DNA from: JALHNI01 sp965229305
GTDB taxonomy: Bacteria; Acidobacteriota; Terriglobia; Bryobacterales; Bryobacteraceae
Direction: 5' to 3'
DNA: 64,000 bases
Assembly (NCBI GenBank): GCA_965229305.1
Contig: CBDDIZ010000036.1
Coordinates: forward strand, 186,001 to 250,000
Positions within the stretch are counted from its first letter, which is position 1. Every line of letters starts with the position of its first letter. The position numbers and the translations under genes are program-made. Shown here piece after piece: positions 26,998-35,152 of this stretch. A model generated the notes under the pieces. That model was not told the origin of the DNA and ran no database searches. It saw nothing but the letters and a program-made list of their open reading frames with translations.

Positions 26998-27898
26998 GGG
27001 CTGGTTTCGCAATGATATAACACTCCCTCTCAGCCGCCGCACCGCACTCGCGTTGCCGTGCGTCGCCTTCGCCGCGCGCTCCCTGCCGTTACGGCTTTCG
27101 GTGCGTGTCGAACCGCTGTTCCCCGGCCTCTCGCTCGCCCAGCAAATCGAGAAGGTGGCCGAGGCCGGCTACCAGGGCTTCGAGTTCGGCGACTGGCGCG
27201 CGGTGGACCCGCAACAGATCAACGCCGTCAAGCGCCGCGTCGGCTTGGAGTGCGCGTGCATCGTGGGCAACAAAAGCGTCAACCCAAAGGGCATGGGGCT
27301 TTGCGATCCTGCCGAACGGCCCGGCTTTCTGGCCGAGATCGCGGCCTCCACGGAGGCGGCCTTGCGCTTTGAGACCAAACAGATCGTCGTCTTGAGCGGC
27401 TTCAAAGTGCGGCACCTCTCGCACGAGCAGCAGTTGGCAAGCATCGTAGAAGGCCTCAAGCGCGCCCACGCTCTGGTGGCGCCGCGCGGCGTCACCATGA
27501 TCGTCGAGCCGATCAATACCCTGGCCAAGGTCGAGCCCTTGAACCCCCAAGGCAACAATCACGCGGACTACTTCCTCAACCACATTCCCGAGGCGCTCGC
27601 CGTCATCCGTCAAGTGGGCAGCCCGCACGTGAAGTTACTCTACGACCTCTATCACGCCCAAATCATGGACGGCAATCTCATCGAAACCATCCGCCAACAC
27701 ATCGATCAGATCGCGCACATCCACGTCGGCGATGTCCCTGGGCGCCATGAACCCGGCACCGGCGAGATCCATCACCCCAACGTCTTCCGTGCCCTGCGGG
27801 ACGCGGGCTTCAAGGGCTTTGTGGCCATGGAGTATGTCCCGGTGAAGGACGCGCTCAAAACCTTGCGCGACGTCCGCCGGATGGTGGAGTCGCTTTAG
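26996..27898 (+). CDS. Hydroxypyruvate isomerase-like sugar isomerase barrel
   Basis: 300 residues with a Tat-like leader (LPLSRRTALALPCVAFAAR). It then matches the xylose-isomerase-like TIM barrel of hydroxypyruvate isomerases: KVAEAGYQGFEFGDW, VTMIVEPINTL with a catalytic Glu, VKLLYDLYHAQIMDGNL, IAHIHVGDVPGRHEPGTGEI, and VAMEYVP with the second Glu. It interconverts aldose/ketose-type substrates, needing a divalent metal. ATG 26996 overlaps the divergent cupin ATG and has no good ribosome site, so the true start is uncertain, though the leader argues for it. It converges on the next gene with a 4-bp overlap. Confidence 0.82.
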   Translation: MGWFRNDITLPLSRRTALALPCVAFAARSLPLRLSVRVEPLFPGLSLAQQIEKVAEAGYQGFEFGDWRAVDPQQINAVKRRVGLECACIVGNKSVNPKGMGLCDPAERPGFLAEIAASTEAALRFETKQIVVLSGFKVRHLSHEQQLASIVEGLKRAHALVAPRGVTMIVEPINTLAKVEPLNPQGNNHADYFLNHIPEALAVIRQVGSPHVKLLYDLYHAQIMDGNLIETIRQHIDQIAHIHVGDVPGRHEPGTGEIHHPNVFRALRDAGFKGFVAMEYVPVKDALKTLRDVRRMVESL

Positions 27899-28917
27899 AC
27901 GGTTTCGCCCGCCGCCCGCAGCAACGTTTCGTGCAGCAATAACTCATGGTCATAGGAATGACGCAGCGGCTGCTTGGTCTGGATGGCTTTGGCCAGTTCA
28001 GCAAAATCCGCGACGAACCGAGGCTGCGGAGCCAGCGTCAGATCCTGCCAACCGGCCTGGTAAGGACCCTGGGCCTTGCGTAAGTTCACCCTCATGCGCG
28101 GCGGCGCGCTCTCCGGATGAACAATAAAGGTTCCGTCGGTGCCGATAATCTCCAACGAACGGTGATCGCTCGAGCCGGACATCTTATCCGCCTGCGCAAT
28201 CACGGCGAGCGCGCGATCGAATTCCATCACGGCCAACGTATTGTCGGCGAGTTTGTCCGGCACGCTCGTATCGTGCCGCAGCCAGCTCTTGATCGTCTTT
28301 GGCCGGCCGAGTAACTCCACCACGCGGTCAATCAGATGGCCGCTCAGTTCAAACATCCCGCCGCCCCGATAGTGAGCTTCGAGAGCCCGTTCTTCCGGCC
28401 CGCGGTCCGCGTTCATCGTCCCCCGCACCAGATAGACTTCGCCCAGCCACCCCTTCTTCGCCGCGTCGAGCGCCGCTTCCACACCTTGATGCCAGCGCCA
28501 CAAGTAACCGGTCTGCAACAGTAACTGCTTGCGCCGCGCCGCTTCCACCAGGCTGCGGAACGCTGCCCAGTCGTTGCCGGGCGGCTTCTCGAGGTGTAAG
28601 TGCTTGCCGGCGTCGATGACTTTCTTGCCCCACGGCAAAGCCTCCCACACCCGACACTCCACCACCACTAACTGAATCGACGGATCGCCGAGTAACTGGT
28701 CCACCGTCAGCACGGTCAAGCCGGCCGGCGGCTTGCGGGCGGGGTCGCCCTCGGCGATCCCCACCACTTCGTAGTCCGGCGACGCCTGCATCGCCTTCAA
28801 CTTACCCGCGAAATGACTGTGCCCCGATCCCAGCAACCCCACGCGGACCTTCGGCCCGCCCGCGGCCTGCATCATCATCGCGGCGCCCGATTGAGCCAGC
28901 AACCCGCGACGCGTCAC
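27895..28917 (-). CDS. Gfo/Idh/MocA oxidoreductase (3)
   Basis: 340 residues. Short leader MTRRGLLAQSGAAMMM, Rossmann loop VRVGLLGSGHSHF, conserved LEKPPGNDW, and the C-terminal-domain helix SGHLIDRVVELLGRPK. It is similar in layout to the copy at 25209 (same HLEKPPG/HLDKPPG region and GHLIDR block), so the two are probably paralogues. It overlaps the gene at 28914 by 4 bp (ATGA). Likely an NAD(P)-dependent sugar oxidoreductase of unknown substrate. Confidence 0.83.
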   Translation of the reverse strand: MTRRGLLAQSGAAMMMQAAGGPKVRVGLLGSGHSHFAGKLKAMQASPDYEVVGIAEGDPARKPPAGLTVLTVDQLLGDPSIQLVVVECRVWEALPWGKKVIDAGKHLHLEKPPGNDWAAFRSLVEAARRKQLLLQTGYLWRWHQGVEAALDAAKKGWLGEVYLVRGTMNADRGPEERALEAHYRGGGMFELSGHLIDRVVELLGRPKTIKSWLRHDTSVPDKLADNTLAVMEFDRALAVIAQADKMSGSSDHRSLEIIGTDGTFIVHPESAPPRMRVNLRKAQGPYQAGWQDLTLAPQPRFVADFAELAKAIQTKQPLRHSYDHELLLHETLLRAAGETV

Positions 28918-30053
28918 GGCTTAACCCAGGCGCGCTTCTGATGGCTCTTCAGCACCGCCGCCAGCAGCGTCATCCCGTGGAGACCATCGGCAAAGGTCGG
29001 ATAGTCCGCCTTGCCCTTCGGGTTCAGCACGTGCGCATAGAAGTGCTTGAACATCTGCTTGTGCGAGTCGTCGTAACCTTCGCTGTGGCCGCCCGGCAGA
29101 TCCGCGTAGGCAGCCGCCGCCGGCTTCATCAGCGAGCCGTCCTTCACGATCAGTTGGTTCGGCGAATTGCGATGGCCGATCCACAGTTCGTCCGGCCGTT
29201 CCTGGTTCCAGGACAAGCCGCCCTTGGTGCCATAGACTTCCCAACGGAACGAGTTCTTGTTGCCCGCCGAAACCTGGCTCACCGTGAAGCAGCCCTTCGC
29301 CCGGTCGCCCAGCTTGAGCATCACCATGCCGAAGTCGTCCGTATCGATCGGCACGGCTTCGTAGTCACTCGGCTTGAGCTTCTTGCCCGCGAAGGTCTGA
29401 ATCGACATCTTCGGCTTCTTGCGCGTCGTATGGACCGTCGTCAGGTCCGCGCACACCTCGGTGATCTTCAAGCCCGTCAGGAACTGAATCTGATCCATCC
29501 AGTGCGAACCGATGTCGCCCATGGCGCGCAGCACGCCGTTATGTTCCTTCTCGATGCGCCAGTTGTAGTCGGTGTCGTAGAGCAGCCAGTCCTGGGAGTA
29601 GGTGCCCTGCACGACCAGCACTTCGCCGATGTCCCCGGCGGCAATCATTTCCTTCGCATTCTGCACCAGGGGATAGTTGCGCAGATTGTGCTGAATGCAA
29701 TTCGCCAAGCCCTTCTTCGCCGCGAGGGCCACCAGAGTCTTGGCTTCGGACACATTCATCGTCAACGGCTTCTCGCACAGGACGTGCTTGCCGTTCTCCA
29801 TGGCCAGTTTGGCCTGGGGATAATGCAACACGTTCGGCGTACAGATGTGCACGGCGTCGATCGTCGGATCCTGACAAAGTTCTTCCCAGGTTCCGGTCCG
29901 GGGAATGTCGTGCGCCTTGGCAAATTTCGCCGCTTTTTCGGGAGAACTACCGGCCACCGCCACCACATCTACGTAGCCGAGGCGCCGGACATTTTCCGTG
30001 TGCACCGTGCCCATAAAGCCGGTGCCGAGCATAGCAGTCTGAATGCGTTTCAT
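28914..30053 (-). CDS. Gfo/Idh/MocA oxidoreductase (4), glucose-fructose oxidoreductase type
   Basis: 379 residues from ATG 30053, with GGAG four to five bases upstream. No leader, so it is cytoplasmic, unlike copies 1-3. Rossmann start TAMLGTGFMGTVHTENVRRLG, then VHICTPNVLHYPQAKLAM and CEKPLTMNV with the EKP lysine, and MGDIGSHWMDQIQFLTGLK in the substrate domain. The length and the late GHSEGYDDSHKQMF segment resemble myo-inositol 2-dehydrogenase/1,5-anhydrofructose-type enzymes. It is the first gene of the unit with copy 3; a strong inverted repeat lies just upstream. Confidence 0.87.
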   Translation of the reverse strand: MKRIQTAMLGTGFMGTVHTENVRRLGYVDVVAVAGSSPEKAAKFAKAHDIPRTGTWEELCQDPTIDAVHICTPNVLHYPQAKLAMENGKHVLCEKPLTMNVSEAKTLVALAAKKGLANCIQHNLRNYPLVQNAKEMIAAGDIGEVLVVQGTYSQDWLLYDTDYNWRIEKEHNGVLRAMGDIGSHWMDQIQFLTGLKITEVCADLTTVHTTRKKPKMSIQTFAGKKLKPSDYEAVPIDTDDFGMVMLKLGDRAKGCFTVSQVSAGNKNSFRWEVYGTKGGLSWNQERPDELWIGHRNSPNQLIVKDGSLMKPAAAAYADLPGGHSEGYDDSHKQMFKHFYAHVLNPKGKADYPTFADGLHGMTLLAAVLKSHQKRAWVKP

Positions 30054-30078
30054 AGGTCTCCGCTGAGTGTATCGCAAG

Positions 30079-30102
30079 CGTCAAGCGCATTGGCGCTTGG
30101 CG
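30079..30102. promoter_or_regulatory. Inverted repeat upstream of the sugar-oxidoreductase unit
   Basis: CGTCAAGCGC (30079-30088) and GCGCTTGGCG (30093-30102) form a 10-bp stem with one G:T step around ATTG. The inner 18 bp (CAAGCGC-ATTG-GCGCTTG) is a perfect inverted repeat. It starts 26 bp upstream of ATG 30053, on the promoter side of the minus-strand pair of oxidoreductases. No T-run follows on either strand, so an operator for a sugar-responsive regulator is more likely than a terminator. Confidence 0.45.
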
Positions 30103-30217
30103 TGCAAAACCAGGGTCGATGCATGTGCGAATTCGAATGAAGGGCGGCGTCCGGCCGAGCCTGTCGCGCCAGGCGGACCGCTCGGCCGCCGCGTTGGTGA
30201 GTGGTTTGTGCCGCCCG

Positions 30218-30391
30218 GTGATGTTGATCTGTTACACGATGGCCGGTTGGCGGCTTCTCTACGAGCTTCGCCTCGGCCATAAATTTGCCATCGATGACGG
30301 AATTTGGTCGCACTGGCAGGTCTGGGGAGCCTGCGCGGTTCTCATTCATCTGCTGTGGTCGTGGAGTCACAAACAGACCTTCGAAGTCTAG
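30218..30391 (+). CDS. Small tryptophan-rich membrane protein, tentative
   Basis: An open frame of about 57 residues from GTG 30218 or ATG 30221. It reads with two hydrophobic stretches, MLICYTMAGWRLLYEL and WQVWGACAVLIHLLWSW, separated by a polar turn (GHKFAIDDG). The composition (seven Trp) looks protein-like rather than random, but no family is recognised and no Shine-Dalgarno is clear. A longer in-frame start at 30119 has a basic, unlikely N-terminus. It is the only candidate gene in the 416-bp gap between 30054 and 30469. Confidence 0.35.
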   Translation: MMLICYTMAGWRLLYELRLGHKFAIDDGIWSHWQVWGACAVLIHLLWSWSHKQTFEV

Positions 30392-30405
30392 AACACCGGT
30401 CGAAG

Positions 30406-30435
30406 TGTCGAATTCTGTCGAAAACTGTCGAACCG
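30406..30435. repeat. Three 10-bp direct repeats (TGTCGAANNC)
   Basis: TGTCGAA occurs at 30406, 30416 and 30426, exactly one helical turn apart, with a fourth GTCGAA at 30399. The array ends about 35 bp before the GTG at 30470. Direct repeats with a 10-bp period on one face of the helix are typical of binding sites for tandemly bound regulators (OmpR/PhoB style). They may control the membrane protein gene at 30470. No known consensus is matched. Confidence 0.5.
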
Positions 30436-30469
30436 CCCGCCGGCACAACCAGTGCGGTTACTATGAGTC

Positions 30470-30985
30470 GTGACGTTGAGTGAAGCCATCCGCACAGTGC
30501 GCGACCATCCGGTCCAGCTCTTTCTGCGGCAATGGAACTGGAAAGCGGCTGCGCTCAGTGCGTTTCTGCGAGCGATCGTGTTCTTTTTCACCAACCGTTC
30601 CGCAGGAACGCGCGCCGCCTGGACGGCGGTTGGGGTCGAGTTCGCTTACCGCATCGTGACCAGCGGCTTCTTCGGCTCGCTGATCCAGCTACTCAGCCGC
30701 GTGGAGCCGCGCCGCGTCTCCATGGTGGCCGTCCTGTTGGTGCTGCCAGCCACCAATCAGGGGCTCGATGCCCTCGTTCACTGGTGGCAAGGCACCCCGC
30801 GTTTGGGGCTCAGCCTCCTGATCGCCTCGTCGATCACCGTGTGGGCGTCGTTGTTCAACTGGTACGCGATGCGCGAAGGCACGTTCCTGGTGGGGCATGG
30901 TCAACGTGCCTTCCATGAAGACATGCGCAGCTTGCCGGCGCTCCTGTGGCGCTTCACGTTCGGCTGGATTCGCCGCGCGCCCTGA
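30470..30985 (+). CDS. Integral membrane protein of unknown function
   Basis: 171 residues with a GTG start. Hydrophobic segments at about 25-40 (AALSAFLRAIVFFF), 60-75 (SGFFGSLIQLLS), 83-95 (SMVAVLLVLPAT) and 115-130 (LGLSLLIASSITVWASLF) suggest three or four membrane passes. No family is recognised. An array of 10-bp repeats lies just upstream. It ends exactly where the convergent lipoprotein gene ends (30985/30986), with no space for a terminator. Confidence 0.6.
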   Translation: MTLSEAIRTVRDHPVQLFLRQWNWKAAALSAFLRAIVFFFTNRSAGTRAAWTAVGVEFAYRIVTSGFFGSLIQLLSRVEPRRVSMVAVLLVLPATNQGLDALVHWWQGTPRLGLSLLIASSITVWASLFNWYAMREGTFLVGHGQRAFHEDMRSLPALLWRFTFGWIRRAP

Positions 30986-31651
30986 CTACTTCACGACGAA
31001 GTTCGCTGGCGCGGAGACCTTGCCGTCCTGATTCTTCACCGTCACCTTCACCACGCCCTTCTTGGCGAAAAACTTCGCCGGGATGGTGGCGCCCAGCTTG
31101 TCGATGTCGCCGAAGTTCGTCGTCTGCGGTTCGCCGTCCAACTGAATCTGGGCGCCGGGCAGGAAGTTCGCCCCGGTCAACCCCATGGCACTGGTGCCGT
31201 TCGGTTGCACGTTGAAGGCGGTGCCGGCGGTCGTCGAATCCGGGAACAGTTGCGTGATGGAGGGCGCCGGACCCGTCTTGGGCAGCACGACAAACGGCAA
31301 CGTATTCGAGCTGCGGCCGTCGGGCGTATCGACGGAGACGGCAAAGGTGCCTTCCTTCGAATAGAAGCGCGGCGGAACCAGCGCGGCCACGCTCTTGCCG
31401 TCGGCTCCGACCGTGGTTTCAAGCGGCTCGCCGTTAATCTTGATCCGGCTTCCGGCACCCAAATTCGTGCCCACAATGCTCATAGCCGATTCCTGGTTGG
31501 CTTGCAGGTTAAAGCCCGCGCCGACCATCGTCTTATCCGGCATCAGCTGATCGATGTGGAGGGGGGCCGCCTTCTGCTCGGCACGTTCTTCTTTACTGAC
31601 ACATCCCGCCAGAATTACCAACGCCGACAGGGCCGCGTTACGAAGTCTCAT
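30986..31651 (-). CDS. Lipoprotein with two IPT/TIG-type Ig-like repeats
   Basis: 221 residues with a lipoprotein signal (ALSALVILAGC, lipobox L-A-G-C at 13-16). Two repeats follow, each with the IPT/TIG pattern of an I-x-Q-L-x-P-D-x-T-x-x-G start and an AMSIVGTNLGAGSRIKINGEP or AMGLTGANFLPGAQIQLDGEP core (near 35-125 and 130-221). It is probably anchored to a membrane and faces the periplasm or cell surface. Ligand unknown. It sits 5 bp after the GT39-like gene, so it is probably co-transcribed with the glycosylation genes. Confidence 0.75.
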   Translation of the reverse strand: MRLRNAALSALVILAGCVSKEERAEQKAAPLHIDQLMPDKTMVGAGFNLQANQESAMSIVGTNLGAGSRIKINGEPLETTVGADGKSVAALVPPRFYSKEGTFAVSVDTPDGRSSNTLPFVVLPKTGPAPSITQLFPDSTTAGTAFNVQPNGTSAMGLTGANFLPGAQIQLDGEPQTTNFGDIDKLGATIPAKFFAKKGVVKVTVKNQDGKVSAPANFVVK

Positions 31652-31656
31652 GGACG

Positions 31657-33585
31657 TTAGTCTAGCTTGAATACTCGATAGCGTCCGTCACGAATGATCA
31701 ATTGGGCGTCGCCCATGGAGCCTTCATCCTTGACGAATGCGGTTTGCAGGAAGTCGTTGCGATAAATCGTACCGCCGACCTTGGCGCGCTCGCGGTCGAC
31801 GACGATGTAGCGGAAGCCAGCGCCGCGCAGGCGGTCGAGCATCTGCTGCGTCGTCTGGGCTCCCGCGCCCAACCAGCCAAAGTTGTAGTCGCCGAACCAA
31901 TCGCCATAGCTGGTGGAGCGGACGTGGAAGCGCGTGTCCTCGCAGAACCACAGATAGACCCGTTCCCGGCGGCGGGCCACCTGATTCAGCGAGCGTACGG
32001 ACCGATAAAATGGCAGCGCGGTGACCTGCACCAGCTCCTGCTCCCGAAGGGTGACCGGCGGCCAAACCCCGTGGAGCAGCACGCGGCTCGGCGTCGCCGC
32101 TGACAGCATCACCAGCGGCACCACCGGAAGCAGCGCCCACCAGCGCACGCGCCGGATCCCCAGGGCCACCAAGGCCGACACCAACAGCAGCGCCATGACG
32201 GGCAGCAGGCTCCCCAGGTAGCGCGTCACCTGCCCGGTGATGAACCAGAAGCTGAAGTACAGGAGAAAGCCGCCGAGCAGCACCAGCACTAAAGATGAGG
32301 CGCGGCCACGCTGGCGGATCACGGCCGCCAGCCCGGCAAGGATGAGCACCAGCAGCGGCACCCCAAAGATGTTGGAATCCGCGAAGATGAAAGGGGACTC
32401 GACGATCATCCGCCAGGGCAGCAGCAAGAGGGCGAGGCCGTCGTGCCCGAAGCCGTAACGCACACTCGCCGCGAGCAGCGCCTTCGCTTCCGGATTGCCG
32501 GAGAAGAACGGATACGCCGGACTGCCGGTGTACCACAGCGACCGCAGCCACCAGCCGATGCCCGGCGCAGCGATCCCAGCGCCCAAGGCAACCATGGCCC
32601 GCAGGAAGTCGCGCGGAGTTCCCAGCCGGCTCCACCAGGCGACCAGCACCCACGTGAGCAGGAAGCCCGCCACGGTCACCAGGCCCTGCAGCTTGCTCGC
32701 GCCAGCCAAGCCGAGCATCACGCCTGCCAGACCGCACCAAGCCAAATTCGGTTGGCGCAGAGCCCGTAGCAACAGCACCACACCGAGCGTTAGATAAGCC
32801 GACAAACCGACGTCGGCCATCTCCACCTTGGCCGTCCAGCAGAAGACCGGGGAGCAGAGGACGAACAGCACCGCCAGTGGCGCCAAGCGCGCGCCGCCCA
32901 ACAGGCGCGCGCCGCCGGCCACGGTGGCGGCAAGCATCAGCAGGTATTCCCAGTTCGCGAGCTTAATCGCGGTCTCCTCGCCGGTCACCATCCATTGGCG
33001 CAGATAGATCATCACCGTCTGTTGCGGCTGGGCGTTGAAGCGAATGCCCGGATGGTAGGCCAAGCGGTGATGGTCCAAGTACCAGCGCGCCGAAGCCATG
33101 TGATAGAGCATCGAGTCGCCTTCGATCACTGGCATTTGCAGGTCGAGTTCTTGCAGCACGAGGAACGGCAGAAAGAGCACCAGCAGCACGAGGGCCAGTT
33201 TCGAGACACGCGGACGCCGCCAGCGCCAGCCGTCACGCCACAGCCACCAGCCGGCGGCTACGCCGGTCCCGATCGCCGCGGCAATCACGGCCCACGGCCG
33301 CAGCAGGCGAGTGACTCCCAGCACGAACATCAGCAGCCCGCCGATGCCGTTGCCGAGCCCCAAAGTCAGCGCGAACTCGAGCATCGCGGGCATACGCAGG
33401 GGAGTGTGGCGGCGAACCAGACGCAAGATCACCGCCCCTGCCAGGAAGTCCACCAGCAAAAGCAGCAGCGTGGGCATCAGGAGTTGCAGGCTCCAGCGCA
33501 GCAGCAGCCAGACGGAGAGGTCCGTGTGAGCGAGTTGGGGAAGCGTTCGCTCCCACCAGTGGGGCAAGTCGTACGCGAGGCGCAT
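31657..33585 (-). CDS. GT39/ArnT-like integral membrane glycosyltransferase
   Basis: 642 residues from ATG 33585, which overlaps the stop of the GT2 gene (TGATG). About 11-13 hydrophobic segments follow a periplasmic first loop (MPVIEGDSMLYHMASARWYLDHH). This D-S/x-Y pattern after the first helices resembles PMT/ArnT-type GT-C enzymes, which use polyprenyl-phosphate sugars as donors. The C-terminal ~110 residues are soluble (VYLWFCEDTRFHVRSTSYGDW). The neighbouring DPM-like GT2 would supply the lipid-linked donor, which supports the call. Confidence 0.7.
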   Translation of the reverse strand: MRLAYDLPHWWERTLPQLAHTDLSVWLLLRWSLQLLMPTLLLLLVDFLAGAVILRLVRRHTPLRMPAMLEFALTLGLGNGIGGLLMFVLGVTRLLRPWAVIAAAIGTGVAAGWWLWRDGWRWRRPRVSKLALVLLVLFLPFLVLQELDLQMPVIEGDSMLYHMASARWYLDHHRLAYHPGIRFNAQPQQTVMIYLRQWMVTGEETAIKLANWEYLLMLAATVAGGARLLGGARLAPLAVLFVLCSPVFCWTAKVEMADVGLSAYLTLGVVLLLRALRQPNLAWCGLAGVMLGLAGASKLQGLVTVAGFLLTWVLVAWWSRLGTPRDFLRAMVALGAGIAAPGIGWWLRSLWYTGSPAYPFFSGNPEAKALLAASVRYGFGHDGLALLLLPWRMIVESPFIFADSNIFGVPLLVLILAGLAAVIRQRGRASSLVLVLLGGFLLYFSFWFITGQVTRYLGSLLPVMALLLVSALVALGIRRVRWWALLPVVPLVMLSAATPSRVLLHGVWPPVTLREQELVQVTALPFYRSVRSLNQVARRRERVYLWFCEDTRFHVRSTSYGDWFGDYNFGWLGAGAQTTQQMLDRLRGAGFRYIVVDRERAKVGGTIYRNDFLQTAFVKDEGSMGDAQLIIRDGRYRVFKLD

Positions 33586-34349
33586 CAGTGGTTGGCGCCG
33601 GCGCCTTGACGGCGCACCGCCGGCCCGGACGCGAGTTCCCAAGTGCCCGCCGACGCAGTCTCCAACGGACCGAAGCGATAGCGCACCAGCGTCCACAAGG
33701 CGTGGAAGCCATCCTGCCAACGAATCTTTTTCCCTTCCAGAATGCCGCGTGGGTTGTAGCTGATCGGCACTTCATGGATGCGGTGGCCGGCCCGGCACAT
33801 CTTGGCGGTCACCTCGGGGCAGAACTCGAAGCGCATCGAGCGCAAGCGGACGCCGCGAATGGCGGAGGTCTTGAAAGCCTTGTAAGCCGTGGCCTCATCA
33901 GTGATCCGCGCGCCGTAGAGGACGTTCGCCGTGAGGGTGAGCAGGCGATTGGCCACCCAGTTGGCGAACTTCATCCCTTCGAAGCGGCCCAGGAACCGCG
34001 ACCCGTAGACGACGGCTGCGCGGCCTTCGACGATCGGCGAAAGGACCTTCACATAATCTTGCGGGTCATACTCGAGGTCGCCGTCCTGCACGAGGATCAC
34101 GTCTCCGGTGGCCTTGGCGATGCCGATGCGGGTGGCCGCTCCTTTGCCGAAGTTCACCACCGAGTGATGCACCAGCACCAGGTCCCGGTATCCGGCGAGC
34201 ATCTGCGTGGTGCCATCGGTGGAACCGTCGTCCACCACAATGATTTCCTTCTCGCAACCCGGCGGCAGCGGAGCGGCCATCACCCGCGTCAACACCTCAG
34301 GCAGGATGTTCACTTCGTTGTAGACCGGGATGATGATGGAGATTCGCAT
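33585..34349 (-). CDS. GT2 glycosyltransferase, dolichyl-phosphate-mannose synthase-like
   Basis: 254 residues from ATG 34349. GT-A fold with ISIIIPVYNEVNILPEVL, EIIVVDDGSTDGTTQ, NFGKGAATRIGIAKATGDVILVQDGDLEYDP (the DxD equivalent D-G-D) and VYGSRFLG, all typical of DPM1-like enzymes. It should transfer a sugar from a nucleotide to polyprenyl phosphate on the cytoplasmic face. No C-terminal membrane helices are seen. It overlaps both neighbours by 1 bp (TGATG), so the three-gene unit methyltransferase-GT2-GT39 is translationally coupled. Confidence 0.88.
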   Translation of the reverse strand: MRISIIIPVYNEVNILPEVLTRVMAAPLPPGCEKEIIVVDDGSTDGTTQMLAGYRDLVLVHHSVVNFGKGAATRIGIAKATGDVILVQDGDLEYDPQDYVKVLSPIVEGRAAVVYGSRFLGRFEGMKFANWVANRLLTLTANVLYGARITDEATAYKAFKTSAIRGVRLRSMRFEFCPEVTAKMCRAGHRIHEVPISYNPRGILEGKKIRWQDGFHALWTLVRYRFGPLETASAGTWELASGPAVRRQGAGANH

Positions 34350-35056
34350 CAGGGCTTCTCGAGCACGGCAAACAAACTCTGGCCGAACGGCGGCTTCACC
34401 CAACGTTCAAGCGTCGACATCACCGGGACGATGTAGTTGTCGAAAGTCGCGATCTGCCCTTCGGATTGCTCCTGCCGGCCGGTCTTCGCATTCAGCCACC
34501 AGCCGAAGAAGCCCACGGTATTCATGTAGTGCAGCAGACGGGGGCGCAAGCCGGCGCGCCGCGCTGTTTCGGCCAAGCCGGCGCGCGTGTAGCGACGGTA
34601 GTGGCCCAGGTGGTGGTCGATAGGTCCGTAGAGCGCCATGAAGGCCGGGATCATCAGGACGACCACCCCGCCGGACGGCAGAATCCGCTGCATCTGATTG
34701 AGGACGAACTCGTCGCGCTCGATGTGCTCGAGCACATTGAGGCAAACGATCGAGTCGATGCGCTCTTCACGCAACGCCAGGAACTCCGGGTCGTGCGCGT
34801 CCATCACGCGGGACCGAATGTGCGGCTGGGCGGCGAAGCGCTCCTGATGGTGGCGGATGCAGTTGGCATCGATGTCGATTCCCACCACCAGTTCCCGGTC
34901 GAGGAGGCGTTCGGTGAAGTTGCCGAGGCCACAGCCCACTTCCAGCACACGACGCCCCAGTTGCGCCTTCGACAGGTCGGATTGCCAGGAGAAGTAGTTC
35001 TTCGCCTTGGTCATCCGCTGCTGGTCGGCGACCGTGTACTCGGAAGACACCGTCAT
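34349..35056 (-). CDS. Class I SAM-dependent methyltransferase
   Basis: 235 residues from ATG 35056. Motif I is VLEVGCGLGNFTERL, followed by VVGIDIDANCI (acidic residue at the end of strand 2), VCLNVLEHIERDEF (motif IV-like) and GGVVVLMIPAFMALYGPID. The family resembles the UbiG/Methyltransf_11 group. In this cluster it may methylate a sugar or lipid carrier. The open frame continues far upstream, but that part lies antisense to the divergent gene at 35153 and is basic and unlikely; the chosen start gives a normal length. Confidence 0.85.
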   Translation of the reverse strand: MTVSSEYTVADQQRMTKAKNYFSWQSDLSKAQLGRRVLEVGCGLGNFTERLLDRELVVGIDIDANCIRHHQERFAAQPHIRSRVMDAHDPEFLALREERIDSIVCLNVLEHIERDEFVLNQMQRILPSGGVVVLMIPAFMALYGPIDHHLGHYRRYTRAGLAETARRAGLRPRLLHYMNTVGFFGWWLNAKTGRQEQSEGQIATFDNYIVPVMSTLERWVKPPFGQSLFAVLEKP

Positions 35057-35152
35057 GGGGCCGGAAATTGCCAAATTCAGAACTCGCTCAGAGGGAAACT
35101 TGCTACGATCTTCTATGATACTAGCCGCCGCCCGTAACTTCACCCGTTCTTC

